Below, one piece after another: positions 23,955 to 36,748 of a stretch of 64,000 nucleotides of DNA (its first letter is position 1; each line of letters begins with the position of its first letter). Origin of the DNA: Drosophila miranda (taxonomy: Eukaryota; Arthropoda; Insecta; Diptera; Drosophilidae). The DNA is taken from contig NW_022881603.1 in NCBI RefSeq assembly GCF_003369915.1, positions 11,143,249 to 11,207,248 on the forward strand, read 5' to 3'. Both the position numbers and the translations under genes were made by a program. The notes under the pieces were generated by a model. The model worked only from the letters and a program-made list of their open reading frames with translations, searched no databases and was not told the DNA's origin.

Positions 23955-26900
23955 CTTGCTCAAAATTTGGAGTACGCGCGTCTCTGATGATTATTCACTT
24001 TCCCGAGCCTTCGTTATTTTTAAACACATTTCACATTTTCCGCGCTCCGCACCGTTTCGCTCTTTCCAATTGGACTTCTTCTTGCGCCGGCGTCTGGTTC
24101 AATTTTGAGCGGCAGCAACATCGCCGCCATCCCGCCAGCAACATTAAGCTCTCGCAAGCAACAAGCTGCCCGCACAGTGGGCCTTTGGACCTTTTGGCGT
24201 TAAAAATCATACTGTGGACCATACTTATGGCGGGGCTATTTTGGATGTTTTTCCTTCGTAGTTGCGACACATAAATACGTACATATGTCGCTCTAAAACA
24301 CAAATCGTAGATTGGTGAACTCTAAGTGTCCATATTACCTAAATTGAATTTTTAAAATCTCTGAAAGACTTATCATATGCGTGAATCTGAATATTATTCG
24401 TATTATCCAAGCCGCTCATTGGATTTTTGATTTTGGCCACCTGATATCCACTGTGCGACGTGCCGGCAACATGTTGCCGTGCACATTTTGCATGGAATTA
24501 AAAATAGTTGCACTCCAGTTTTGGCTTTAGCTGCGGTGTGGGTGGGTGGGTGTGGGTGTAGCTGCTACCAGCAACAAAGGCCACCATTCTTTTCCAACTT
24601 ATTCCCTCAATTTCTGCTTTGGGTTGTCTGTTTCCCCTTCTCTTGATATTCGCTTGGTGAGGGTGTTGTGGTTTTGAGCAGATATTTGCCACAAAGAGAT
24701 GAAATCATAATTTATGGTATATCTTGATCAATATAGCACATCATGTCAATACAGTTATGCCTATCTGTCTGTTGAAGGTTTAAAGGCACTACATATGTAT
24801 ATCTTATAGCTGACATTGCGAGTTTATATACATATGTAAGAGTATCAACAGCTTCGGAATTCGTCTTTGGACTTCCTTTCTTGTTTGTCTTGTCTTTACG
24901 GCTGATTTATTTAAAGCCGTCGCCAACACTGCCGCCCGTTCCGCCGCCAAATGTTGCTGAACCCTTGGCTGCTTAGACCGTCATTCATTCCACTCTGAAA
25001 TCGGGCAGAATGACTGCCAATTCCCCCCATTTGAATATATTCGAATTTCTAAATTGAAGTAGTCTTTGGCGCAACTTCCTTTCGGGCCATCAGTCAATCA
25101 GCCTAAAGACTAGACATCAAAGTGGATCGTTTCCTGGCCAGTGGGAATTGGGTCCACGACTGGTACTGGGTGTAGTAAGTATGTACTTGCATAAGTTGCA
25201 TAAGTGCGCCAAAAAAGGTAACCGCCATCGGAGTTGCATGTGACAACGGCAGCAGCAACATTTGGCGAGCTCAGCAACATTTGGTGTTGCAGGCGGATTA
25301 CATAAATAAACAGCTGGGAGGGGAGTTGGAGGCGACACATTTGGCTGAACTGATGAGGACAGAACTCTTTAGAGAGTCTATTAGGTAGCTCATGAAATTT
25401 GCCGCAGATATATAAAAAAGATATAGTCAGTAGTAGTCGTTGGGAGAGGCGCCCGGGGTTGTGGGCGGCATCGTTTGTGGTCGCCCACGCGTCTCGACTC
25501 TGACTTGCCCTCAACATCCTGATAATCTCTTATAATTGTCACGCTCTGAGAGCACAGCCGAAAATAGAAGATATGTTGCAGTTGCATATACATATGGTTC
25601 ATACATATGTACATACATGTGCACGATGCATCTATCTCGCTCTACCGATTTTCACGCTTTTCACGGCAGAGCCCTCGGGACAAAAAAAGGGGCGCGTGCG
25701 TATAAATAGTCATCTCGAATCTAGATGATGTGTTGTATGGATGGCAAGACATGACACAAGCACAAAAACAAGGCAAAAAAAAGTGAACTTAAAATTTAAT
25801 ATTTCCTATGCACTGAAAGAAATTAGGAGGAAAAATGTAAGAAACCTGACAGGAAGTCCAACAAACCTATCATTCTTTAATATGATATTGTACTGAAAAG
25901 CATTCTGATTTAAGAATTCTTTTGTACTTCGAACCATGTAGTTTATATTATACGTGGTATTATATACTCCAAGCTAATATATTTACAGATAAAATTATAG
26001 AGCAACCCAATACCTTATCCATTCAGAATTAGCCTCAGGTGAACTCTAGAAGTTCCCACTTCTGTCTTGTCTTTGAGAGCACTTCCTTTCTTATGATGGA
26101 ATCTTCTAAATATATTGCGCTAGTGTATCAGAATCGAATTAGACTTCCGAATGGTACTATGAGTGACATTTAGATGGCCCCTCTCTATAGCTCTTATAGC
26201 TTCTCCCCATCCTCTCTCTCTTCACATATCAACAACATCGGTGCGTCGTATTTTCCACTAATTAAGTTCTATTTCTTCCAGTCGTCTCCACTCCACTCCC
26301 ATCCGTCGCTCCCTCCTCTGCTGTAGTGAAATCATTTCAGTTCATTGGCGCGATTTGTGGTCGGAGGTGAAGCCAAACGATTAGCGAATCGATTTGTGAG
26401 TGGCCCACAACGAATTGAATGTTGAGCGAAATTGAATTAGATCATTTATAGTAAATTGAAATCAATTAAAACATATCTTTTAGGGGTATGTCATGAATCA
26501 CTACGAGCTTGGAGTATTTTTTTCCAGTCAAAAGAAGAAAATAGAGGACTGCCGTTCCTCTACAACGAAATACAAACATTGCTCATTACTTAAAAAACGT
26601 TAGTTTAGTTGTTTAAATAAATCGCTTTAATCAAAAACGTAGTAGTTTTTCATCCAAAAATATCAGCAAACTTGAAGCACAGCAACACTGACCGTAGCGT
26701 AGTTTCAAAGCTTAAGCAAAAGCTTTATTTTGCACTCGACGGCTAGCTTTTAGACGTTGCCGCTTAAAGGAAACTTCGCGCATTACTCGTAAATTCGTAC
26801 TTTAATTCGAAAATAATATAAAATTAAGAAACAGCTATCCGTCAATGACAAATTTGCTGATCGAAGAACTCATCTCATCCTAACAAGAGAGTGACTTTGC

Positions 26901-27658
26901 GATTTCGGCTGGAACACAGTAAATGTTTTGAAAACTGGTTTCGAGCCAGACAATGAAATTCATCTACATATATATAAATTGCGTTTTGCACAAACTGGTT
27001 GGATATTTGACTTTGGAATTCATTCTATAAAATAAGCATTGTGTTCGGGCTTTGCTTTGCCACTAAATGTGGTTCAATGTCAAGGAAATTCCATGGCAGA
27101 CAGAGAGGCTGAATATGAGGAAACTCAAGTGTGGGCTGCTGGCGCATTAAGCCGAGGGAAGTGGGTCATATGCCCCCCACTGGAGACCATTTAGGCCATA
27201 TATGCAGATGGGCCATTACAATCTAAATCAGTCAGACAGCCAACCAGGCAGCTGGAGAGTGACAATGGAATACTCGTAGTTTTTGCTCGTACGAATATTT
27301 ATTATTTATTATCGGAAACTTGTAAAAACTGGCACGCAAAGCCTCCCGACGTGACCGACATGGCTAAGGCGGAACGCCCTATTTATGTCAAGCTGCGAGT
27401 ATATTTATCTGCCCTACGAATATAGCATATAAGTCGATCCTTGTTTTATTACTTTTTCGTTTCAATTGCAGCTCGAATTCTATTTAATTCTGCTTTGTCT
27501 TTGTTTTGTGGCTGATTTTTGCCAAAAGTTAAGCTGACATTCCTGGTTTGGGTTTTTTTAATTTAATTAAGATTGATTTAGTTTAGTTGACGCTGCTGAC
27601 TGCAAATGGAAATTGACAAGAATATGTCAGTGTCTCTTGTCTGTTGCTTGGCTTCTTT
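23955..27658. other. Non-coding region without supported genes
   Basis: About 3.7 kb of AT-rich sequence with scattered ATATGTATA-type simple repeats. A TATAAATA at 25701-25708 is the only promoter-like string, and nothing downstream supports a transcript. I see no RNA gene or recognisable element. Confidence 0.4.
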
Positions 27659-28762
27659 TTATACCCGATACTCAAAATGAGTATTGGGGTATATTAGATT
27701 TGTGGTAAAAGTGGATGTGTGTAACGTCCAGAAGGAATCGTTTCCGACCCCATAAAGTATATATATTCTTGATCAGCATCAATAGCCGAGTCGATTGAGC
27801 CATGTCTGTCTGTCCGTCTGTCCGTCCGTCCGTCTGTCCGTCTGTCCGTCCCCTTCAGCGCCTAGTGCTCAAAGACTATAAGAGCTAGAGCAACGATGTT
27901 TTGGATCCAGACTTCTGTGATATGTCACTGCTACAAAACTTCGCTCCGCCCACTTCCGCCCCCACAAAAGACGAAAATCTGTGGCATCCACAATTTTAAA
28001 GATATGAGAAAACCAAAAACGTAGAATTGTAGAGAATGACCATATCTTTAGGACTGCGGAATCTTAATTGGATCGTAGTATTATTATAGCCAGCATCAAG
28101 AAAACAATTTCATTTTTTCTCGCCCTGTCTCTCTCTAACACACACGTAGCATAGGCGGCTTTGCTTAGAGTAAAACATTAGCGCCTAGATCTCAGAGACT
28201 ACAAAAGCTAGTGCAACCAAATTTGGTATCCACACTCCTAATATATCGGACCGAGACGAGTTTGTTTCAAAATTTCGCCACACCCCCTTCCGCCCCCGCA
28301 AAGGACGAAAATCTGGGAATATTCAAAAATCTCAGAGACTATTAAGGCTAGAGTAACCAAATTTGGTATCCGCACTCCTGTTAGATCTTACTATAAAACG
28401 TGTATCTCAAAATTTCGCCCCACCCCCTTCCGCCCACACAAAGGACGAAAATCTGTTGCATCCACATTATTGCACATTCGAGAAAACTAAAAACGCAGAA
28501 TCATAGATAATGACCATATCTATCAGATTGCTGAATCTGGATCAGATCAGATCATTTTTATAGCCAATAGGAACATATCAATTTTCAGTGGCTTCGCAGC
28601 GCCCGACGTCACGCTCAGACTGATTTTCTGTCTCTCTCGCACGCACTCTTTGTCGTGTCTTTTAATATTAGCGGCGTCTGCCGGAGGAGAGCCATACTGA
28701 CTTAGTATCGGGTATAACCGTAGAGTTGCGGTGTCCGCAGCAACTCACAACGTTCCCCCTCG
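27659..28762 (+). mobile_element. Complete DINE-1/INE-1-like non-autonomous Helitron
   Basis: The element starts at 'tatacccgatactc' and contains the phrases familiar from Drosophila INE-1/DINE-1 elements (cgtttccgaccccataaagt, ttcttgatcagcatcaatag, gccgagtcgattgagccatg). A CTGT/CCGT microsatellite and three related internal subrepeats of about 130 bp follow, at roughly 27868-28000, 28188-28320 and 28325-28460. A terminal hairpin with stems GAGTTGC/GCAACTC lies at about 28723-28746, and the element ends 'cccctcg' at 28762. It carries no coding frame, as expected of elements mobilised by a Rep/Hel helicase supplied elsewhere. Length is about 1.1 kb. A partial relative is at 2684-3410. Confidence 0.8.
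27805..27852 (+). repeat. CTGT/CCGT tetranucleotide microsatellite within the Helitron
   Basis: Alternating tctg/tccg units (about 12) lie at the position where DINE-1-type elements typically carry this short variable array. Confidence 0.85.
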
Positions 28763-31700
28763 TTATTTGTTATGGATATGCCCAAAGGAATCGACTGGGT
28801 CCACAGATAAAGGCGATTCGAGGGCTTGAGTACTTAGAAAGGGTATGCTTAGGAGACTTGATAGATATTCCACTTTTCCAGTATTTGCATAGAATGTGCA
28901 TTAGAAAATCAAATGCTAATGGTGTTAACCAATCAATGTGAACATTGACTTTCAATTGTATCAATTAAAGTTGTTTTTCATTGCATTGTCGGGCAATTTG
29001 TCAGCATACTTCCCCTTCCCCCCACAAACCGCACAATTAACGCGAACATGATCCATTCACAGTACCCGAAACCGATTAACCGCAGTTCCCACCTGTTAGA
29101 TCATCATTATGAGGGGGAGATCATTATGGGTAGATGTATTATAATTGAGGCAACAGGCTTTCGCTGGATCCGTTGAAGAAGAAAGCCATAAAGAGCAGCA
29201 CCCATAGCCAGACCCGTAGCCGTACTCGAACAGGTTGAAGTCACACTTTGGAGACTCTGCTTTGTTCCCAGTGCTGATGTCATTCGGTAATCATCTAAGC
29301 CCCGTCCCGTCGCACGGGGTTTGCTTAGAACTCGACAGCACGTCACTCGACTCGAGAGTCGAGAGTAGAGTCGACTAGTCGTGCGAAGGTTACACACAGA
29401 ATCTTGAGACGAAACGAAAAACACTTTCAGAGGCGTGTTCTGTTCCGTTCGCCGGATCTCAATTTCAAATCAGAGAAGTCAATAAGTATTTGTCTGTACA
29501 CCGCCCGTGTTTGATGTTAATTGCAGCTCTACCCATGCATACATGTATCCCCTAAATAGTATCTGTGTGCATATCTGTAGCCTTATGCAAATCTCTTGCT
29601 GAAAGCAATAGAAAAGCATTTGCCAGCCTGCCTCTTATTGGGCTTTTTGGAGCGTTGCAAATATGCATAGAAAATATTTACCAACTGTGAAATATGTTGC
29701 GTTTTTTTGTTTTGTGGACGGAGCGGGAAGGAAACCCCACAGAAACTAAAGAAAAAGAAAAACTGATGATTGCTTGATTGGTATTTATTGCTGGAACTGT
29801 CAGAGATTGCGATTTGAAATATGTTATTAAAGATACAGATAGTTATTTCATATATGTATCCATATTTTGTACATAATTTCCTCTCTGTATTCTATTATTA
29901 TGATTATCTCTAGATCTGCATTCAAGTTTTAAATTTTTAACAAATTTCCATTGGGGAAAACTGCCAATTACTCGCCTCTACTTTGTTGATCTTCTCTACC
30001 AGGGCTAACCACATTCCATGCCAACTCATGCTGCCACATGTTTCGACTGCGTCGCCTCGCGAAACTCCAAAAGCTAATTAACGTCAAAGTTAACGAGTCC
30101 AAGCCATTTGGCTTGGGTACAGTAAACACCCCCACACTGACTCCCAATCCCTTGCCCCCATAAGCAAATCAGTTACTTAGCCTCGATCTGCAATTAGCAC
30201 ACAAATGGCGACCGAGGAGCCGGCAATGAAATGGCGAAATGCCGGGCCGAAAGGAGTTTCCTCGGGCCACTGTGGGTTTATCGATTAAACACCCTGAAGG
30301 GAGGAGCGAAAGTTCTCGGAAAACATGGCTATAAATGGTATAATGACGCCAGACATTAAAGCCGCACCCAGCTGGCCAGTCGGCGGTGGATGTAATATCC
30401 TTTGGCTTGGGGACTGGGGGTTGCCCCGGGTTGGTTTTGTTTGTGCTTCCGTTGTTTTCTGTTGTTGTGCGGCAAACAACTTTGAGTGGACTTGTTGTGC
30501 CCGGCTGGGGCAGCGGTGGCCATGGAGCGATTCCATCCATATGTGGATCCAGTTGGGTTGCCATGTGTTGTCCCTACTCCTTTTATCTGACCAAATACAT
30601 CTGATCCTGCAGGGAAGCACCCACTGATTGCCTCCTTGCATGCCAACGGTGACCAAACAACCAACCCAAACGAGAGCCTACCAAAGCCAAAAACTAGAGC
30701 AAGACTTCCATATACCCCACAAATATATGGTATGTGTGTCCCTGGCCATATCTTATCGGAAAGATAAAAAAAATGCATGGTAGTAGGCTAAAATCAAAAG
30801 AGAAACTGAGCGACCGGAGAACCTTATCTCTACGCTGGGCTCTGTCCGAGCCTATCAAGATGCAAACAAAATACCAACGCGGATGAGGTATGGGAATTAG
30901 CCTAGGAATGGGAATCTCTATATGAGTGCTGGATAAAAACATTTTGCGCATTAATTTAATATTTTGTTTCCAATACCTGCGCTATATTTATTCGACTCTG
31001 GGGATGATAAGGCAAACTCAAGGTGGAGATATGTCTGGAGAAAGAATAAACGATGATAAGTTGAGGCTAAGATGTATGGGTATAAAGAGAATGGAAAGTT
31101 GAACAAATAGTGAATGAAAAAAGAGGTAAATAAATAGAAAAGAGCACTAGAGCACTAGAATAAATAGAAGCTACAGAGATATCCGATATCTTTAGACTCG
31201 ATCTAGTATTCCATTAAAGAAATTACACTCTTCCGCTACGAAACCTTTCCCATCATTAGATAGATACCTCATCTATAGTACTGTCTATAGTACTTCAGTT
31301 TATAGTACAACTAGTTGTTTGCTCTCGAGTTCTAGATGTTTACTTCTCCATAGGTGGGTCTCTCTGTATGCGTAATGTTCAAGTGTGTTTACCTTATCGA
31401 TACAGAAAAAACTGCTAATGAACAATTCATGGCTATAATGGTGACTAAATAATTGGCTATTAATATAGCTATTTAACTTATCAACAAATTCCAATCCGAA
31501 ATGAGCTTCAAACTTACCTTGGGGCGGACGAGTATTCCTTTGGAAGAGTTGCTGGCGCTCTAAGTAATTGAAAATCCTCAAAGTCCGGTCAATGGAGCTC
31601 CCCCTTGAGATGGATTAAAGCCCTCATATCATATATCATATCACAATCACCCATACACACAGACACTCGCACTCACACAGGTAGAACGGAAAAGTGGGAT

Positions 31701-32829
31701 CAACCTTCTGGGCGCCACTTTCCCCCTTCCCCTTTCGATAAACTGCTGGCCCCAACAATGAGGAAACTTTTACTTATTTATGCAATTTTTAAAAGAAATC
31801 AGGTTTTATTTTTTCTCAAAAAAATATTTATTGTCTTATTTTATTTTTTTGTTTGCTGCACACACGCGACGACAACGACAGCGACGACGGCGACTCCAAC
31901 GTCTCGGCGATTCAACGAGCGCACAACGAATGAGCCGCTCCGCGTCTCTGAGGCCATTGGGTGCTCTCTGCCTCTGCCCGGCTCTGCCCGGCTCTCTGCT
32001 CCGCCCTCGCTCAGCTGCGCGTCGTCGTCGCTGGGGCCCCGTTCAGAGCTGCGTCACTACGAAGTGAACTTTTTTTGCAACCCGGTTTGAGCCGAATTTG
32101 TTGGGGCCATAATGCGAGCCCATAAGGCCTGCAGGGAAGACAGAGGATTGGAGGGCAGAAGCTGGGGTAGCAGGGTGTCAGCGTAGGCATCTTGTTAATG
32201 TGACAGGTTTCGCCTTTGTTGCAGTCCAAAATGAATGCCTCCAATTGATCTCCACCTCCGCCGAATGACACTTGTTGCTCGGTTTTTGGCTATTTTTAAT
32301 TTTTTCGAAATTTCTCCTGAAAAAATGACACTTGACGCGTGTCCACGGGATTCTGGCTGGCAGTCCTTTAGATAAATGTTTCCGCTACTGAAATTTATTT
32401 GAAACAATTTGAACAGAGCCCGAGAAAACCGGCATAAATTACACAAAGGAAATGGGCGTGTCATGTGGGCAACAGCTAAATTAAAACGCCGACGCGTGGC
32501 AAAGCGTCTGACAGATCGGGTCAGATCCGATCAGACCGGAATGCAGGGGCCCACGCTGAAGCAATTACGAGTATGGTTAATTGTTTGGGGAACAAATGTA
32601 CACGACAATCGAAGAAAAAGGCAACAAATTGATCAAGAATCGAGAGAAATGAGATCAATTCTTAATAGACTGATGAGTATACAAAATGTACTATACTTAT
32701 ATTTTTCTAACACTTTACACAGAACAATCACTTTAATAAAATAGCTCTTTGAGGAAAGACTGCCTCCGGTTGGTAGGATTATATCGTAGACAGAATCAAC
32801 TTTGTTGACGACGCTTTTTGTACCCTCGA
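28763..32829. other. Non-coding region upstream of the fat-spondin-to-Sply interval's last gene
   Basis: About 4.1 kb downstream of the Sply 3' end with no supported gene. The overlapping frames at 30169-30778 and 31605-32090 lack homology and codon bias. One perfect DRE-type core promoter octamer, TATCGATA, occurs at 31395-31402 but is not next to a recognisable start. Simple repeats are few. Confidence 0.4.
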
Positions 32830-35647
32830 TTACAGCTCTAATTTCAGGTATATATAAATATTGCTTGGATAACACGGAGTTCTAGGTGGTTCTAAAAACA
32901 GTAGCGCTGCAGATGAAATGCTTGCATGGGTGGGAGCTGTAGGAAGAGTAGCTGAGGCAGATGCGTACTTCTGGCTGGGCGTGTAGTACATGGAGTGCAG
33001 GAAGAGGCGGGTCACCTCGCCAATTACCGAGCGGTCGGGTATGCTCTGGGCCATGCCGTACAGGGCCATCTTTCCGACCACGGGCTGGCCAGGATCCTTC
33101 ATGATCTCCGCCGTGCAGCTGCGAACGTCGGCAATGAAATTGTCTGCCACTCCGGCCTGGGTGTGCATGTCCGTGTCGCAGATGTGGATACTGGTAGACA
33201 GAATACCAAATTTTAAGCATGGTTAACTATGGTTTTAATAGATCTATCATACCCAGAGGGGAACTGCAGGGCATTCAGGTTCCAGCCGAGCTTGCAGAGC
33301 GAGTCCGACAGTCGGAAGATATCAAACACATTCGATCCAAAGGCAATGACGGAAGTGGCTGGCTTGCCCAACACAAACAGGCCATCGATGTCGCGAACAC
33401 TGTGGAGTTTCGATAAGGTCAGCCGTAGTCCAAGTGCATTCGTACCCAGTCTTACCCCCTCTCAATGTAGCGAGCCGTGTCCACAATGCGCTTGGTAGCC
33501 TCCAAATAGCCATCGTAGCCGAAGCTCATCATGGTGGCCCAGCAGGCGGCGATGATGCCTCCGGCACGGGAACCATTTACAGTGGGTGAGCCGTAGACGC
33601 CGCCTGGCCAGTCGGTGGTCACTGTGAACTGGTGATCCTTGAACTTCTTCTCAGAGTACAGGATCACCGACGATCCCTTTGGAGCAAATCCGTATTTGTG
33701 CGTGTCGGCAGAGATGCTGGTTACGCCCTTAACGTCAAAGTCAAAGGGACGCAGCTTGTAGCCGGCATTGCGGACCAGTGCCACCACAAAGCTCCCCAGG
33801 CAGGCGTCTACGTGGACGGGAATGTCGTACTTTACGCCCAGAGCGGCGATGGCTTCAATGTCGTCGATAGTGCCGTAGGGGAAATTGGGAGCAGAGCCAA
33901 CCAGCTGGAGCGGCATAAGGCTAGAATTAGTGGGGATAAATTGGGGAAACATGGGTCAATCCTCACCAGAATGGTGTTCATATTGATGGCACGCTTGAAC
34001 TTCTTCATGTCGACCTCGAAGGTCTCCGGATCGACGTCCACAGATCTCACTTGGATGTTGATGTATTGGCCACCCTTGTCGAAGGCCGCATGCGCGGTGC
34101 GTGGCACGACTATGTTCGGCCTGGTGATTCCCTTGTACTCGCGAGCGTAGTCCCGGTATGCCTTCATGGCCATCACAATGGACTCGGTGCCGCCGGTTGT
34201 CATGGTGCCGCAGCTGTTGTTGCTTCCATGGAACAGATTGCAGGCCATACGCACCACCTCGGCCTCCATTTTGCAGACGCCCGGGAAGAGGTCCGCATGG
34301 AGGGGATTCGTGTACGACGCCTTGCCATACACCTCCGTCACGAGCTGCACCAGCTCCGGGTTGTAGCCGTACACGGCACCGGAGACGCGACCGTCGCGCT
34401 ATTCGTAGTGACCTGTCTTTAGATGGTCGTCCACCAGCTTCAGGATCACCTCCTTGCTCAGACCCTTCTCGGGCAGCGTCACCGTGTATGTGAGGTGTGC
34501 GTTGCTCTCCTTGATCGCCGATTCGAAGTCTTTGTTGGCCTTGGTAAGCTCCGCCTCCACCTGTCGCCGAGCTGCGGGTATTTTCTTGGCGATCCTGAAG
34601 AACTGCCGCCTGCCACGCGTGTAGAGACCTGCAACAAACAAAGCGATGGAGGAATGATCGCCTGATCAACTAATTTCAATATTCCCCTATCGAATAACCT
34701 AAGGCATGCTTATCTAAAGGCGTATCGAACCATGAAATAAAATGATGAATCATTTTATAATGAGAATGTGTCGATCGGTAGTCGCTGGAACACGATAGCA
34801 TATCGTGGAAGCCAGACAGGTCTTGTGGGAAGTTGCCGAACGGAAAGGAACTTTTTCCAAGAATTCGGGTTCCAACTGGTTGCTTTAGAAAACCGATTGT
34901 AATTCCAATTTTGGAATTCGTAGAACGTTTTCCATTTAGGGGATTAGTCATAAGAAATCTCTTGTGCTTCCAAACAGGTGCCACCTGACTGATAAAGGAG
35001 CTAAAAGGGAGAGCCCATTGAAAACTAAATTCCAACTAGCGTATTAGCGGATATTCTTATCGAAGCCAGAAGCTATGCCGTTTGGCTATATATAAATTGT
35101 TGTGTATATATAAATTTGGTTTCTAATCTATTGTAATCTGTTCCCAGATTAAACGCAAAAGTTCAGGAAGGGCACACAACGGGTGCATGGCACTCGAACT
35201 CTATTATATAAGGCACAAAGTACATAGTACATGGGTATACATAAGTACCGATTTCGATTTCTTGAGTCAAACAACAAAAATGGGCCGGCTAGGCTGGGTA
35301 TTTACTTGGTGGGCTGCGTAGGAAAGTGCAAGCCGTGGCAGATAAGATTGTTTGATGGATTATAATTTATGACGCCGCCGACAACGGCGTGAAAGGAATC
35401 GACAGACACTAGGTGGCCTGACTTTTGCCTACGAGTGCCTACTTATAGATAGTGATGTATTTTGAGAAGACCTCTCTCTCAGTGGAAACTCACTTTCATT
35501 CTGACAGACAAACGTCCAGAGCCAGACACCGCCGAGCACTGTGGTGGCGGTGATGGTGGCCACCTGCCAGGGCTCCCGGGCACCGAAGGCGCGATTGATG
35601 CCCTCGGTGACGGGCTTTAAGCAATCTTTGCCGGAAAACGGGCGCAT
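32830..35647 (-). pseudogene. Sply: Sphingosine-1-phosphate lyase, nonsense-mutated
   Basis: The enzyme is an ER-anchored, PLP-dependent lyase that cleaves sphingosine-1-phosphate to a fatty aldehyde and phosphoethanolamine, the exit step of sphingolipid breakdown. Exons on the minus strand: 35494-35647 (ATG at 35647, with hydrophobic anchor ATITATTVLGGVWLWTFV), 33967-34628, 33456-33904, 33253-33399 and 32830-33190. All have GT-AG borders in phase. Core motifs are CGTMTTGGTESI and the PLP-lysine region [19 protein letters not shown] at 34399-34401, inside the GHYE-stop-RDGR stretch where related enzymes have Trp, truncates the protein at about residue 128, before the catalytic core. After the expected end at ...TPSQK (32968) the frame continues about 45 codons, suggesting loss of the normal stop. 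Everything else is well preserved. Confidence 0.88.
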
Positions 35648-36160
35648 CTTTCCGCTGCTGAAATGAGAATCGGTTATGGATTTTGCGTTCCGGAGAGTAA
35701 GAGCCAAACACTGCCGCACGCGCACGCCTCTGGCAAATAACTGATTCGAAGCGTGAATGTGGGCTACAAAGTGGTCGACTAAACGCTGATAAAGGTCTGG
35801 GCATGTAGTATCTCTCGAATTTAGTTGATACGATACGCCACTATGCTATATTATTGCACCAGCTGATGCAGGCACGCAATGAAAACAAAGGCTCGGCTAA
35901 GTGTTTGATGAGGCGGCTGGTGCGTTGTCGGTTACTCACCTCTGTAATCTGTAATCAGGCTTGTTATAATGCAATTAACTTTATCGTTGTTTTCGCAACA
36001 AAGGTTTACAATTGAAAAAAAAGGAAATCAACTGTGTAAACAAATGGATTTTCCTTTTGCCCGCGCGTTCACCGCTGTTTACCAGAAAAAATCGTTGGAG
36101 AGAAAACTTACACGGTTACTACACATTTACTACTCACTTTCCACATAATGGAAGAAAAAA
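35648..36160 (-). promoter_or_regulatory. Sply: Sply 5' UTR: intron and probable non-coding first exon
   Basis: Upstream of the Sply ATG a splice acceptor (atttcag) lies at about 35655-35661. A strong donor, read on the minus strand as TACAGAG/GTGAGTAAC, lies near 35939. This implies a 5' UTR intron of about 280 bp and a non-coding first exon beyond 35940. The transcription start was not identified. Confidence 0.5.
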
Positions 36161-36748
36161 GAGGGTGTGGACAACGGCTAGAACGGCCTAGAAAATCCAA
36201 CGGATTAAGGTAAAATCCATCCCATTGGCCCAATATACCTTGAAGAAACAAAGCCGATTGTCCTCACACGAGAGGTGCATTTCCTACGAACCTTGCAATT
36301 TGCATTGGCTGTTTTTGCCTGTTGTCCATACCCTTTTTTATAGACCATTCAAAATTACGGCTAATTTTTTCGTTGCAGGAGAGCTGCAGTGTGACCGTCT
36401 GACCCACAGAAATACTGCAAACATACCAATGAAAAAAATGAACTTAGCGCCCGTGAGCCTCATTTATTTCAATTGGATAACAATTTGAGTTAAACCGCTG
36501 AAAATATTACCAATAATAGTACAAATAATTACTCTTGTGGGTCCACCCCATCCTTAATTTGTTCATATAAAAAACCACGATATCTTGCTATGATCCGCCT
36601 CTTTGCCACCCTGGCCTATCATTCCCAGCTAGCTCACGGGGAAGTCAGGGGTGTTTCCGACCCGATAAGCCAGGGGACGGATTGAACAAAACAAAAACAT
36701 ACAAAAAAAACAAATCTAATTTATAGGACAGACTTGTCCTCTTTTGTT
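36161..36748. other. Sply upstream flank, no gene
   Basis: About 590 bp between the putative Sply first exon and the truncated edge of the first family B LTR. The last 100 bp include 'ggacagacttgtcctcttt', an imperfect palindrome right at the LTR junction. No coding frame is supported. Confidence 0.4.

Noticed and set aside
25701..25708. TATAAATA as a core promoter
   Set aside because: No initiator, exon or open frame follows; it is expected by chance in AT-rich DNA.
30169..30778. Overlapping open frames on both strands as genes
   Set aside because: They overlap in several frames, show no domain, splice signal or compositional bias.
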